From Argentina anserina (Eukaryota > Streptophyta > Magnoliopsida > Rosales > Rosaceae): 64,000 nt of DNA. The notes beneath the pieces are model-generated. The model did not search any database and was not told the origin of the DNA. It saw nothing but the letters and a program-made list of their open reading frames with translations. The stretch spans positions 5,952,001 to 6,016,000 of the forward strand of contig NC_065877.1 in NCBI RefSeq assembly GCF_933775445.1, given 5' to 3'. The translations under genes and the position numbers were made by a program. Within the stretch, counting starts at the first letter, position 1; each line of letters starts with the position of its first letter. This document shows, piece after piece, positions 25,401 through 37,400 of this stretch.

Positions 25401-26176
25401 TCAACCAAGTTATTTAATCGGGAGTAAACTAACTCTTATTCAGTTTGCATCTACAATATGGTCTAAAACTGTCTTTTATGTAAGTCATAATCAAATATTC
25501 AAATACATGTTAATTCATATTATTTTCTTGACGCAAATGCAGGATATAACCCTTGGAGTCGCGTTGGGCTCTGCAACTCAAATTGCCATGTTTGTGGTAA
25601 GGAAATCAGATTGTTGTACCATCAATACCAATTTATTTGGCATCATTTCTTCTTTTTGTTTACTGTTAAACTAGTTTATGAACACCCATTTACTATATAT
25701 GAATGTGCAGGTTCCATTTTGTATCATCGTAGCTTGGATTATGGGTATTAATATGGATCTCAATTTCAGTCTCCTTGAGACTGGCTCTCTTGCTTTATCA
25801 ATCCTAGCCACGGCCTTCACATTGCAGGTACTAAGATTAACATCTGTTGAGTACTGCATATATAATGTGCATATGTGCGACATTAAGATTGCCAATCTCA
25901 TGAGTCTTTAATTTTCTTGATTTATCATAGGATGGTACATCTCACTACCTGAAAGGACTGATTCTTCTGCTGTGCTACATTATTATTGGAGCCTGTTTTT
26001 TTGTATCTAACGCTACACCTAGTAAGTACTTACAACTTCAACTCTTTGCTACCCAAAATATTAAGTTTACTTTACAATTGATCCATTATCTAAACCTACT
26101 TCTTCCTGATGTAGATGATCCAAACAATATCAGTCCGGGACTTCAAACATCAACTGGGTCAGTATTTGGAGCTTAA
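22466..26176 (+). CDS. CAX3: Vacuolar cation/proton exchanger (CAX type), tandem copy 2
   Basis: Eleven exons: 22466-22729, 23292-23359, 23492-23520, 24291-24487, 24578-24790, 24912-25040, 25149-25265, 25543-25596, 25711-25827, 25931-26021 and 26115-26176, giving 446 residues. Same tonoplast Ca2+/H+ antiport role as copy 1. Selectivity motifs are GNATE (130-134) and GNAAEH (322-327). The central acidic stretch is longer than in copy 1 ([14 protein letters not shown]). The N-terminus ([16 protein letters not shown]) is closest to the usual CAX start. Exons 2, 3, 4, 7, 8, 9 and 10 are the same length in both copies, so they arose by duplication of a whole gene. Intron 1 carries a MITE and intron 3 a hAT-like element, neither disturbing a splice site. 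The C-terminal tails differ (GSVFGA here). Confidence 0.93.
22995..23201. mobile_element. Palindromic CACTA-type MITE, copy B, in CAX copy 2 intron 1
   Basis: 207 bases related to copy A over most of its length. The left tip has changed to CGCTACAACAAAATGG, while the right end keeps TTTTGTTGTAGTG. A 3-bp duplication TTC flanks it (22992-22994 and 23202-23204). The right arm carries an extra TTCTATTAGCTACACT-like repeat. It sits in the transcribed strand of the intron, so it would be part of the pre-mRNA. Confidence 0.8.
23589..24254. mobile_element. hAT-like non-autonomous element 4, in CAX copy 2 intron 3
   Basis: 666 bases with ends TAGAGGTGGCAAATGGG and, inward from the right, TAGAGTAGTCAAACGGGG. 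Flanking 8-mers ATTTAATC (23581-23588) and ATTTAATA (24255-24262) match at 7 of 8. GGCCCGG/CCGGGCC-type words are frequent near both ends and the middle is very AT-rich. Taking out the element and one 8-mer leaves an intron of 96 bases, against 97 in the paralogue, which strongly supports these boundaries. Confidence 0.85.
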
Positions 26177-26550
26177 GAAAGTGAGTGCATGTTGACACTA
26201 TATATAAATATATATATATATATTTTTTAGCAACTTAACTAGTTGTCAAGATGAAACATAAATTAAGCATTTGATTTCTATTGATGCAGATTTTGGCCTT
26301 CAGGGCCGAGTGACCAGCTGCAGCATCATCGAATCCTCCAACATACATTTGCATGCAATTCTTCGATCAATTTTTTATTGTCTTGATTGCCTGCCGGAAA
26401 GCGAATCACTTCATACTTGATACTGGCCGAAATACCTTACAATTTGGTATTCATGAAGCTTGATGACGACAGGCTACCCCATACAGCATATGTCATGTTT
26501 AATGTATTTCGGATATCAGATTGTTTTTTCATCTGGCTTTTTATCTATCG

Positions 26551-27310
26551 CTATTCTCTATGCTTGTTGTAATGCAATGAATAAGTGGAAGTGTATTATG
26601 TTGTGGGTTTGCATGCAATCAAATCAAAGTTTGCTAGTATTCTCACTATTCTGTATTCATCAAGTGTTTATGAAATCTGAATTGCTAGTATACAAAATTA
26701 ATAAATATCATCCATCAGTTTGTTCTTCGATCAATTGATAAATCTCAACCCAAGGATGGTAAGTTTTCATGTAGTAATGAAAATTACAAAACAATAGTTC
26801 ATTGAATTTGCACGCTGCTAATACCTACATTCGATGCAGCTTGAAGAAAAGAGTTAGATAGTTTGAAAAACACTACTAATCTAAGTAGCACGGACTCGGT
26901 CCGGACACGCGAGTATCCGTATCGGACACGCTATTCTCTATGCTTGTTGTAATGCAATGAATAAATGGAAGTGTATTATGTTGTGGGTTTGCATGCAATC
27001 AAATCAAAGTTTGCTAGTATTCTCACTATTCTGTATTCATCAAGTGTTTATGAAATCTGAATTGCTAGTATACAAAATTAATAAATATCATCCTTCAATT
27101 TGTTCTTCGATCAATTGATAAATCTCAACCCAAGGATGCTAAGTTTTCACGTAGTAATGAAAATTACAAAATAATAGTTCATTGAATTTGCACGATGCTA
27201 ATACCTCCATTCGATGCAGCTTGAAGAAAAGAGTTAGACAGTTTGAAAAACACTACTAATCTAAGTAGCACGGACTCGGCCTGTACACGCGAGTATCCGC
27301 ATCGGACACG
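26551..27310. repeat. 380-bp tandem duplication downstream of CAX copy 2
   Basis: Two adjoining copies, 26551-26930 and 26931-27310, nearly identical (a handful of substitutions, no obvious indel). Each unit runs from CTATTCTCTATGC to the first 50 bases of the adjacent TIR element, so the duplication happened after that element inserted. It lies in or just past the CAX copy 2 3' UTR. Confidence 0.92.
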
Positions 27311-27753
27311 CACCAACTCATGATAAAAATGAAAGTGCTTATGGTGAGATGATTTGAACCATGGTCATTCAAGGCACCCAACAACTCCTTAGTTATATAT
27401 AAGGAGAGAAACTCGTGATAAAAATAAGAATGCTTGTGGTGGGATTCGAACTTTAGTTATCCAAGGTACTTTGGTTATATAAGGTATTTATCAAGTCCTT
27501 AGTCATTCCAACAAGTTATGTTTTCATCATTTTAATGCACACTTTGACATATATATACATCTAAATACTTCAAATTTATAAATTATTTTTAAAATAAATA
27601 TATATTAAATATAATATTTAATTAACGTGTCCACCACGTGTCCGTGTCTAAAAAAATTTCAATATACCGTGTTTACGTATCGAATCGTGTCCAATACGGA
27701 CACTCGTGTCCAATACGGACACTCGTGTCCGTGTCCGTATCCGTGCTACTTAG
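27261..27753. mobile_element. TIR element with 8-bp target duplication
   Basis: 493 bases starting CTAAGTAGCACGGACTCGG and ending CCGTGCTACTTAG. An exact 8-mer CTACTAAT flanks both sides (27253-27260 and 27754-27761). The right terminal region is expanded by repeated GTGTCC/GGACAC words. The 8-bp duplication points to hAT, but the tips do not start with the usual TAGGG-like or CAGGG-like bases, so the superfamily is uncertain. A truncated copy of the left 50 bases lies at 26881-26930 through the tandem duplication. Confidence 0.75.
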
Positions 27754-28380
27754 CTACTAATCATGCATAAATATTTTTTTTTGCTCAACGACCTTTCTGA
27801 CAATCCTCCTTAAATCCACAAATTAATTATCCATAATACGTACTCTTTAGTTCCCTAACTTCATAACTGATATTCTATTATGTTTTATGTTCGATATATA
27901 GTGACATAATGAAAATATGAGATTGCTCTTCAGATCGAGCAACAAGAATTAACCGAATGATCAATGTTGAAACTTTTCAATGGTAATGTGTTTGTATATT
28001 TCATTCATAATGAACATGTATAGGGTGCAAGTGTGCAACAGATGTATAGGAGGAGAAGCAACATGCTTGTGACCAACAGATCGATCAATTAAACACTGTT
28101 TAAGTCTCCACGCGAAATTACTTCAATGTGAACAGTCATAAAACATGGATCGGATTTGACTAAACGGACAGCTCTAAATGTTGACTCCTCAAATCAATGA
28201 ACCTAGTAAACAGAAAGTGTAAGAAAGAAGTAAAACCAAAAGACTTGGGGATCAAAACAATCAGTAGCTTCTAGTACTTCTTAAGCCTGGCTATTCCTAA
28301 TTTGCTCGCCGTTATTAGAATGAACATGAAGTGGCAGTATATATATAGGCATAAATACCGATTTGCACCCTAAATTTGGC

Positions 28381-28580
28381 TGAAATTGTCAATTTCCACC
28401 CCGAATTTGCATTTGAGTCAATTTACCTCCTAAACTTGGTAAAAATTGACGATTTACACCCCGAACTTGTATTTGAGTCAATTTACCTCCTAAACTTGGT
28501 AAAAATTGACGATTTACACCCCGAACTTGTATTTGAGTCAATTTACCTCCTAAACTTGGTAAAAATTACTGATTTGCACC
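28381..28580. repeat. 60-bp tandem repeats in the left arm of the Mutator-like element
   Basis: 28441-28500 and 28501-28560 are identical; 28381-28440 is a diverged copy and 28561-28580 a partial one. The unit contains CCCCGAACTTGTATTTGAG and CTCCTAAACTTGG. Because 60 is a multiple of three, it creates a repetitive open frame that is not a gene. Confidence 0.9.
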
Positions 28581-28839
28581 ATATCCGTTAAATTTAACTG
28601 TTTCTATCCAATTTTGCGTCACATGTCATGCACATGAGAGTAATGTCGTCATTTTCTATTTATATTTTTCTTAAAAACAAATAAAAATATTCTTTAAAAT
28701 GAGGATTATTTTGTTAATCAAATTATTTATTTACATCTTTTTTTCTACCTATTTAACCATACTTTGAATTATATATTCAATATACCCACTCATTCAAATA
28801 TAGTGTGTTGTGTATAAATATATTTTTATATGTACACAT

Positions 28840-29045
28840 TGTTGGAGGATGAACAAAACGAGAATAATACAACATAACGTAACCGTTTATTGATTGATAA
28901 TGAGGCCAATATATAGGCATTACATAACCACAATTTCGTAGGATTCAGAGTCCTAATCTATTACAGAGATGTAAATCTATCTCTAACAGGAAACCTAATA
29001 AGGCTAAGACACACACAATGGTAGAATAATAATTCTCTCGGAACA
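28840..29045. mobile_element. Solo LTR (206 bp) inside the Mutator-like element
   Basis: It begins TGTTGGAGGA and ends CGGAACA, the TG...CA boundaries of an LTR, and has an exact 5-bp target duplication CACAT (28835-28839 and 29046-29050). No internal retrotransposon sequence or second LTR is present, so it reads as a solo LTR left by recombination. The short length suits a small (TRIM-like or short Copia) family; that is inference. Confidence 0.75.
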
Positions 29046-29659
29046 CACATTTATTTTTAATTTTCAATGTATTTATTTATTTATATTTTTTCTAATATCT
29101 TTTAACATACCATATTACATAAAATAATAAATATATAAATCAATAACATGTTTCGCAAAAACAAAAATTGTAGCAAGTGTTCCTCTTAAGTAATGTTATT
29201 AATTTATTTCATTATTCAATATGAATAAATATATAATGACAACATTACCCCTCATGTGCATGACATGTGACGCAAAATTGGATAGATTCAATTAAATTTA
29301 ACGGATGAGGTGCAAATCGGCAATTTTTACCAAGTTTAGGAGGTAAATTGACTCAAATGCAAGTTCGAGGTGCAAATTGACAATTTCAGCCAAATTTGAG
29401 GTGTAAATCGGCATTTATGCCTATATATATAACTCCAATGTGCTTAGTGCGTTCGTGGAAAATACGATCCACAATGATACGCACGTTGCACAGAACCCCC
29501 TCAAGTCCCCAACGAGGTCTTCAACCATTCATATCCGGTCTTGCGATGGTGAGATCGATTGTAAATGAGAGTTGCAAATCTAGAAGATTAGATCATACGT
29601 GTTTCTCAAGCAAAAACGGATCCCCATAAACAAAATGGGTAGGTGAGATCCGAGATAAC

Positions 29660-29698
29660 AGCCCATTAGAGCTTTATAAATATTACAGGCCTAGCCCA
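29660..29698 (+). promoter_or_regulatory. Core promoter of the plastid ADP,ATP carrier gene
   Basis: TATAAATA at 29675-29682 is bracketed by AGCCCA (inverse of the site II word TGGGCT) at 29660-29665 and 29693-29698. It sits about 190 bases before the ATG at 29868. Motifs seen; function inferred. Confidence 0.5.
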
Positions 29699-29773
29699 AA
29701 ACCCGAACTACCACTTGGTAGGTACAATCACGCGCATTTCTAAAACCCGCCCTATACAAATCTCTCTCACTCG

Positions 29774-29808
29774 CATTCTCATTCTCATTCTCATTCTCAT
29801 TCCCATTC
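29774..29808. repeat. CATTCT hexamer microsatellite in the carrier 5' UTR
   Basis: About five copies of CATTCT with the last ones changed to CATTCC, inside a pyrimidine-rich leader that ends just before the carrier start codon. The leader happens to be open in the coding frame, so an N-terminal extension could be predicted falsely. Confidence 0.8.
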
Positions 29809-29867
29809 CCTCTGCAACTGCCTTAACCTCCCTCTCTCTTATCTTCTTCTTCTTCACCTCAATTTCC

Positions 29868-32800
29868 ATGACCGACGACCACCCCATTCTCTCATGGCGC
29901 CCCATCCCATCCCTAACCCTAACCTCCTCCTCCTCCTCACACTCTCTCTCCCTTGACCACGACCCCCTCTGGAAGACCTCGCACCTCTCCTACGCCGTCT
30001 CCACCTCCCCCGGCGCCGGCATTCGCTGCAATTTCGCATGCCTCTCCGTCGCCGAGAAGCGCGACCAGCACAAGGAGTTCGCGCCGTCGCCCGCTCAGCT
30101 TCTGAAGCACCCGCTCGCCATACTCGCCTGCGTCCCCAAGGATTTGGCGCTCTTCTGCGCCGGAGCTGTTGCCGGCGCCGTCGCCAAGTCGGTCACGGCG
30201 CCGCTCGACCGTATCAAGATTCTTATGCAGGTGCGTCGGTTTCACTCTTTGTTTGGCTTTGAGATTGTGACGCTTTTTTTGGGGTACTATTTATGTGGTT
30301 AGCGTGCGACGTCGTTTAGGGGGTAATGAATGTAGTCACTTTGGTTACTGTGGAAATGGAAATTGCATGTTAGAAATGTATAATTTTCTAGGTTTTCAAG
30401 GTATTGTAAATACACGAATAAGCATTTGCCTTTTGACATTAGATATAGTAAAGAATTTAAGGTAAAAATAGCTGCATTAGGTAAGTTTATATTCTTGGAC
30501 CGTTGTTATTTGAGAACTTGTATAAATAAGTAATATCGAGCTGGTTTCTTGGATACAAGGAATGCAGTGTTTTTTTAATATTCTGGAATGAAAATGCGAC
30601 ATTTTAATTAGAATATAGGGATAATGTGGTTCTCTATTTTGATATGCAGCATTTACACATGTTGTTATTACTGTGTTTGCTTTATTTTGACAATGTAGTG
30701 GCTCAATTGGAAGGTTTCAGTACTCTAAAATTGGTTGATATGTTTGCAGACTCATGGCGTGCGAGTTGGCCAAGCAAGTGCTAAGAAGGCTATTAGTTTT
30801 GTTGAGGTATGTTTTGGTTGTGGCTTATTCTTCTGAGACAAAGCTGTTTCACATTTTGCTAGGGCATGAAGTATGTGCTGTCTTACACATATGGGTTGTG
30901 TGACGCAGAGATTGCAGACCTGAAATTTGGACATAATGCCAGCTAAGAAGTGAACTATTCAGTATGCATTGCTGCTTAGTTTCTCTTATTCTGGTTTTTG
31001 GTCTACATATACTCTAATTATGTAGAATTAAGAATAACAGGAAACAGACAGATGCGTAGTTTATCTTTTGTAAGGGGTTCTGTATATCTTCATCATCTAT
31101 GACCATCTCATTACGTTTAAATGCTCTTGTATACAATTCAGGCCATAACTCTGATAGGAAAAGAAGAAGGACTCAAAGGGTACTGGAAAGGCAACCTTCC
31201 ACAGGTTTGTGTGCTCATTAAATTGGTTATTCGGTGTCTATCAACTTATTTCCTGGGATTTGAAACTTTCATGAACTGCATCTTAATTGAAATTAATTTT
31301 TGGGTCAGGTGATACGGATTATCCCTTACAGTGCTGTTCAACTTTTTGCTTATGAAGCTTACAAGGTAATTGTGAACCCAAATTTAAGAAAATCTTATGC
31401 CAAATTCCATGTATCCAGAACTTAATATCTACATGTGGAATTTGTAGAAATTCTTTACTGGAAAAGATGGTGAGCTCTCTCTTCTTGGAAGACTAGCAGC
31501 AGGGGCTTGTGCAGGGATGACATCCACTTTTGTAAGTAAAGCAGTAGTGGATTTATATAAATGGCATCCACTTTTAAGTTCAACTTCCTGTCATGCTCAG
31601 CCATTTAAATGTGTACTATTTCCTTCCTCTAGGTAACATATCCGTTAGATGTTCTGAGGTTACGGTTAGCAGTTGAACCGGGGTACCGAACTATGACTGA
31701 GGTATGATAGACCTGATCATTTTATTTATGACAAGCTATCTTAATTTAGAGAAAATGAACTTTGAAGTGTTATTTCCAGATTGCCTTAACCATGCTAAGG
31801 GAGGAAGGATTTGCATCGTTCTATTATGGTCTTGGACCTTCTCTTATTGGAATAGCTCCATATATTGCTGTCAATTTCTGCGTTTTTGACTTGTGAGTCC
31901 ACTTGCTCCTACCTCTTTTTATATTACTTTGAAAGAGTATACACGGTATGTAACCATAGTCTTCTTTGGATGACAGGGTGAAAAAGTCTTTACCAGAGGA
32001 ATTTCAAAAGAGAACTGAAGCATCTCTGCTAACGGGTCTTGTCTCAGCTTCACTTGCCACACTCACGTGCTATCCTTTGGACACTGTGAGAAGACAGATG
32101 CAGATGAGGGGCACTCCTTACAAGACGATTTTCGATGCAATTCCAGGTAACTTCATGGTATTACTTATATGACCGTAGCAATTGGCATAGAACTACTGGA
32201 CATTAACAATTATTAAGTTCTAAACTTCTAATGTACGTTACTTAAACGATCGTATATCTTCTAAGCTGTTTTCATTTATGTTGGAACTTTATTTGGTGAT
32301 TCTGTCTTAAAGTCAAGTTAAGTAAAACCATATTGTATTATTGTTGTTTGATATCTTTGTTACAACTTGATACTTTGTTTCACACCACTGAGTTTAGTAT
32401 ATAAGCTCTCTCCATTGCCAGTCTGCTGTCTATCTATCCCTAAATGAGAAATCAGTAGGTACCATTAAGCAAATATATCATGTTCTAGGTTTTCTAAACA
32501 TACGTTGCTGTTAATTCATTGTTAAGTTGTAGCTTGCAACATCATCTTTATCTATGATTACAAGAAAAAAATTCCGATGTTCTATTCTTCGAATTGGTTT
32601 GTTTTTGTAAGGAAGTTATTCTTTTGGCTCCATATTTAAAGTCCTTGTAGTAAAGTTTTTGTTGCTTGTGCAGGTATCGTGGCTCGTGATGGACTCATAG
32701 GCCTGTATAGGGGCTTCTTGCCTAATGCTTTGAAAACTCTACCAAACAGCAGGTTCCATGCATACCTATCTTGCTTTTGATCATCATCGAATTTGTATAA

Positions 32801-33480
32801 TCGTTTCCATTTTCCAAAGCTGTAGCAGTTGTGATTGTCTGGAGTTTGTGTGAGAGAGCATTCTGGATTTTCTCCTTATCCTCAGTCTTCTAAAGCCTTT
32901 ATCAAAAAAAATCTGAGTTAAATATGCAAAGATGATTCACTAAAAAGAGATAATGGAGAGCAAATAAGAACATGCGATATTGCTCAATAAACCTTGTGTT
33001 ACAGTCCCACTGTTTTGGGTGGGAAACCATGGTCTTGGACTTTTTTTTTTGGGGAGGGGAAGGAGGAGGGAGATGAAATTTCTGGGTTGGTTCCACGGGG
33101 TTGAAAAAACATACAACAGGATATGTGCATATCATATATCCTGTATTGCCCATTTTATCTCTCATGGCGTTTGAATTTTGGAAGCCATTAAAGAGAGCAC
33201 CCTCTTCGTTTGCGCTGCATGTTAATTAATTCCATTCCTAACATTAGATTTTGCTTATTGTTTCCCTGCTTGTGTTTACATGTGCATTTATACCAGACAT
33301 GAAGTTCACCAGAGACATTTAAACTTTGAAACACTATAACCTGATGAAGTCTCCTCTTTCAAATGCAGCATTAGGCTTACTACTTACGACATGGTCAAAC
33401 GTCTGATTGTGACCAGTCAGAAGGAGTTTCAGCGAATTGTGGATGAAAATAGCAGTAAACAACAGCAGAAGGCTGGCTGA
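29868..33480 (+). CDS. EAAC: Chloroplast ADP,ATP carrier (envelope/thylakoid, mitochondrial carrier family)
   Basis: Ten exons: 29868-30230, 30750-30806, 31142-31204, 31309-31365, 31448-31531, 31633-31701, 31780-31892, 31977-32146, 32674-32752 and 33369-33480, giving 388 residues. It would exchange adenine nucleotides across a plastid membrane. After a Ser-rich, basic plastid-type leader (about residues 1-70), three carrier repeats follow, each with PxDxx[KR]: PLDRIK at 112, PLDVLR at 212 and PLDTVR at 302. Phrases such as RLAAGACAGMTST, GYWKGNLPQVIR and PNALKTLPNSSIRL match the plant TAAC/EAAC pair, slightly closer to EAAC as I recall it. ATG 29868 is the first in frame. TAAC and EAAC are close paralogues, so inner-envelope versus thylakoid location stays open. 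Confidence 0.92.
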
Positions 33481-34416
33481 ACAATTCTGCATTTTTGTTG
33501 GCCCCCACTATATTGAACTAAACTACACCAGCACACTAGGCGTATCTTTCACAAATTTTTGTTGTCGATTTATCTGTTCCCAAAAACTCATCCTTATATC
33601 GGTGAAAGACTGAAAATGCTTTCATAATAGCTAGAATGTAGATTTCCGGAGTGAATCCTAAGGCTGTGTTTTGTAGGACAGGCCTTAGTCATTAGTGCTA
33701 GTTAGGTTGCCAGATAATTTGCGGAAGTTGTGTTTCCACTGCGCTATGCAGTCGTGGTTTGTCATTTGTAGATGTTATTGAATTTGCTAGGCATTGATTT
33801 ACCTGGCCTCTTTCGTTGTAATACAACTCATTTTCAGTAATGGAAGCTGTTAATCTACTGTTTCTTCCTATTTTTAAAGTTATAAACTGATTCTGCGTAC
33901 GAATAACATAGCAAAGCAAATTAAGGTTTTAACTTGAGTAAATTTTTTTAGAGGTGGGCAAAAAGAACTAGACTGTTGTCCAATCTTTTACCCGGCTAGC
34001 GAAACGACGCCGCCGGGTGATGGCCGTACGTTTTGGGTGGTATAAGAGTATAAGACAAGGGCAGGAAGATAGGCGGTTGAATCAGTTGTTCAGTCCAGAA
34101 AACATATAGGGGTAAAACTGTCTTTTCACAATTCATCTTATTTTCTCTGGCTCATATCCGGACACTTTCGGGACCTCTCCGACGAGTATTCTAATGAATG
34201 ATATCTCTGAACCTGAGGAAACGCTCGGAAACGAGCCGTAGATAGCCTAATACGGACCATAAACGAAGGAGTTCGTTCGAAAACGTTACAGAAAAAGACA
34301 GTTATATCCCCACGTAAATCTCCAAACCAAAAACCCGGATAATAGATCCGGTCCTTAGAAGATAAAAGAAACGAAGAAGACGAACACGATTCAACATCTC
34401 CAGTCAGTTCAATTCA
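33481..34416. other. Carrier 3' UTR and RUS5 promoter
   Basis: About 0.9 kb. The first part is probably the carrier 3' UTR. 33960-34416 is less AT-rich and probably holds the RUS5 promoter and leader. No transposon signature or clear TATA box near the start was found. Confidence 0.4.
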
Positions 34417-37400
34417 ATGCCTTATTGTACTCTACAGCTCTCGCTTCCCATTTATGCTTTGAATTCTTCTAGAAGGACTCCCAATTTCAGACCTTGCTTC
34501 TCTCGAACCGCGTGCTCATCCTCTAACTCTTCTCATTACGAAGACGACGATGCCGGTAACGGCGGGTAAAGCTTCATTCTATTCTGTTTGGATTCTAATT
34601 AGAAAAGGTTTCGGTTGAGTTTTAAAGATACGCTGTCCCAATTTTGAATTGCTGCTGACAGGAACCGAGACCAGCCACATCTGATATTGGTGGAGAGATA
34701 TGGAAATGGCACTGCTAAGAGGTCCTTCCTCTTTTACTATTTCACCCTTTTTGCTACTTATTGTCAATTTGAACCCTTTTTTTTTAAGGCTACAAGGAAT
34801 GAAGCTTCTACTATTGAAATGTGGTTTCAATTTCACAAGCAGGTATGTGGTAGGTGATGAATTGCAGGTAGACACATTTGTCGAGGAACCTAGTTCAAAT
34901 CCTACTACCTCCCGCAGCTCACATTTCTCCAATGCTGAATTATTGTGGCTTCCGGCTATTGTTAAAGATTTCATCTTTCCTGCAGGCTTCCCAGGTGACT
35001 AACATGAATGACACACACAAGGGTCATGTATTGGACCAACTTATACATTTATCAGTAGGTTTATTACGTACGAAGAGTAGTATGATATGCCTTTATTTTA
35101 ATCAAGGAATAAGCGCACATGTGAACCGAATTATGATTTATATTGTGTTTGTAGTCATTTCTAACTTTCGTCTTGTTTTTCCTTTGTTACAGGATCAGTT
35201 TCTGATGATTATCTACTGTACATGTTGTTACAGTTCCCTACCAATGTTACTGCATGGATATGTCAGACTTTAGTCACTTCAAGTCTACTAAAGGTTAGAG
35301 GCCGTCTTCAAGTCATTATCTTCCGATTTTGCAAAAATGAAATTCAGTTTTTTTAATCATGTGTTACTTGCAGGCTGTTGGTGTTGGCTCCTTTTCTGGC
35401 AGTACTGCTGCTGCTTCAGCTGCTGCTATCAGGTGAATATATGTTTCTCTTCTTGCTGAGTGTTTAATCATATGGCATCAAGCATGGAAGTGTCATTTTT
35501 CTTAAACTACTAGGAACAATGCCTAATTTATTCTACACCTCACCATCTGATACTTAAAACCCAAGAATATCATTCTCTTCTAAGTTGGTTTTGTAAAGCA
35601 AATTCATATCTGTAAAGCAACATTTATATCTCAGTTCTCTTTATCGGACTGAACTGTAGGTTGTGAGATTGTTTCTGCAGATGGGTTTCAAAAGATGGAA
35701 TAGGAGCTGTTGGACGCTTGTTTATCGGTCTGTCAATCATAGAGAAAGCTAAATACAAATTATGTGCTGTATTCTATCTGTGATAGTTGCTCTCTTCTTC
35801 AGGTGGGCGATTTGGGAATCTTTTTGATGATGATCCAAAGCAGTGGCGCTTATATGCAGACTTCATTGGCAGTGCAGGAAGGTTCGTTTAAGAGATATTC
35901 TGTTGGATACTGTTCAATTGAAATCTGTGAAATGAAAATGACTTATCAGATAATTAACCTTTTATGCATCATGCAGCATTTTCGATCTTACTACACCATT
36001 GTATCCTGCCTTTTTCCTGCCGTTGGCATCTCTCGGAAATCTCACTAAGGTATCCTCGCTCTATGTCCTTATGTAGCTCTAGCTTTTTTTCATTTCTTCC
36101 AAAGTATCAAATACTCATCAAGCTATAGTAGTGTTCCTCCTTCTAGCCGTAGACATGCATGTAATCCATGTATGTGTCAATAATTATCAAGGATTCCACC
36201 ATTTACATGATGTGGACATGTAAACAGGCTGTTGCCAGAGGACTAAAAGATCCTTCATTCCGAGTGATTCAAAGTCATTTTGCCATTTCGGGAAATCTGG
36301 GAGATGTAGCAGCAAAGGTAATTGAAGAGTAACTTTGCAATTAAATTCACATTTTTAGAGCAAAGCGTTGTAAATGCGCTTTGTTTCTGTTTTTTCTGTT
36401 GATGAATTGTATTAATTTTTGGAATGGAGAATGCTTATCCCATAATTGATTGATCAATTGTTTCAGGAAGAAGTTTGGGAAGTAACTGCTCAGCTGCTTG
36501 GCCTTGGTTTGGGCATACTGTTCCTGGTATGCCTTTGAGTTTCTTCCCCACTACTACATTATCTATATAGTAATTTGCATATACTGGGGACTAACCTCTT
36601 CCTTAGATAATTTGAAATAACTGAACTGTGAATGCAGGATACACCTGGCCTTGTCAAATCATACTCAACTTTGGTGACTACATGGATAGTCATGCGGCTT
36701 CTGCACCTCTGGTTGCGCTATCTATCACTATCAGTTCTCCAATTTGACTCAGTAATACTGTTGATCTCTCTCATTTTAGTTGTTCTATGCGCATACATGC
36801 AGTGTGCAATGTGTAATAGGAAGGACCTAATTCTAATCAAACTGTTCTTTCTCTTTTAATTTCCTTGCAGATAAATCTTAAGCGTGCTTGTATATTGGTA
36901 AAGTCACACATATTATACTCTACTGTTCCTGGTAAGGATCATAATATTTCTGCTCCTTTGTTGATGAAAGTTTCTCATCAAATAAGAATGACCATTATTT
37001 TTGGTAGTTTCATTTAGGTATCATGAGTTGCAATAAGGAAGAGAACATATTATTGTGGCCAAGATTTATGACACCCCGAATAACATTTGGTGTGCCCTTG
37101 GAAGAGATGATTGTTGGGGAGAAAGCTGCTCCAATGGTAATCCGTACTTTATCGTGCTGCTTATAACCGTAAATTTTTTACTGAGCCACTGAGAACATTA
37201 GAAGTACTTCTCTCCATAATATTGGCAGAAGCTAGCACAACAAATGTCTTTTTTGACAACATTTATTTTTTAGGACCATCTATGCCACCTTTATCATGTG
37301 ATAGAAACTTAAGCTTTGCATCAGCAGGCCTAGGTTTCTCTATATTCGATCAACTAGCTTGTTGAGGATGTTGAATGTATGGCATAGTTAACAATAATCT

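Larger units (their letters stand above)
28348..29421. mobile_element. Mutator-like element with long terminal inverted repeats, split by a solo LTR
   Basis: 1,074 bases from GGCATAAATACCGATTTGC to its inverse ending at 29421. The inverted repeats run inward about 190 bases on the right (29237-29421) and about 310 on the left (28348-28655), the difference being extra 60-bp repeats on the left. Ten-base TATATATATA runs flank both ends (28338-28347 and 29422-29431), compatible with the 9-10-bp duplication of Mutator-like elements but low in complexity. No transposase; interior very AT-rich. Confidence 0.7.

Noticed and set aside
28376..28591. Open frame encoding a leucine-rich repeated peptide
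   Set aside because: It is produced by 60-bp repeats in a transposon arm and lacks an ATG in good context or any family match.
29715..29867. In-frame N-terminal extension of the plastid carrier
   Set aside because: It has no ATG, reads a CATTCT microsatellite in the leader, and lies before the first real ATG at 29868.
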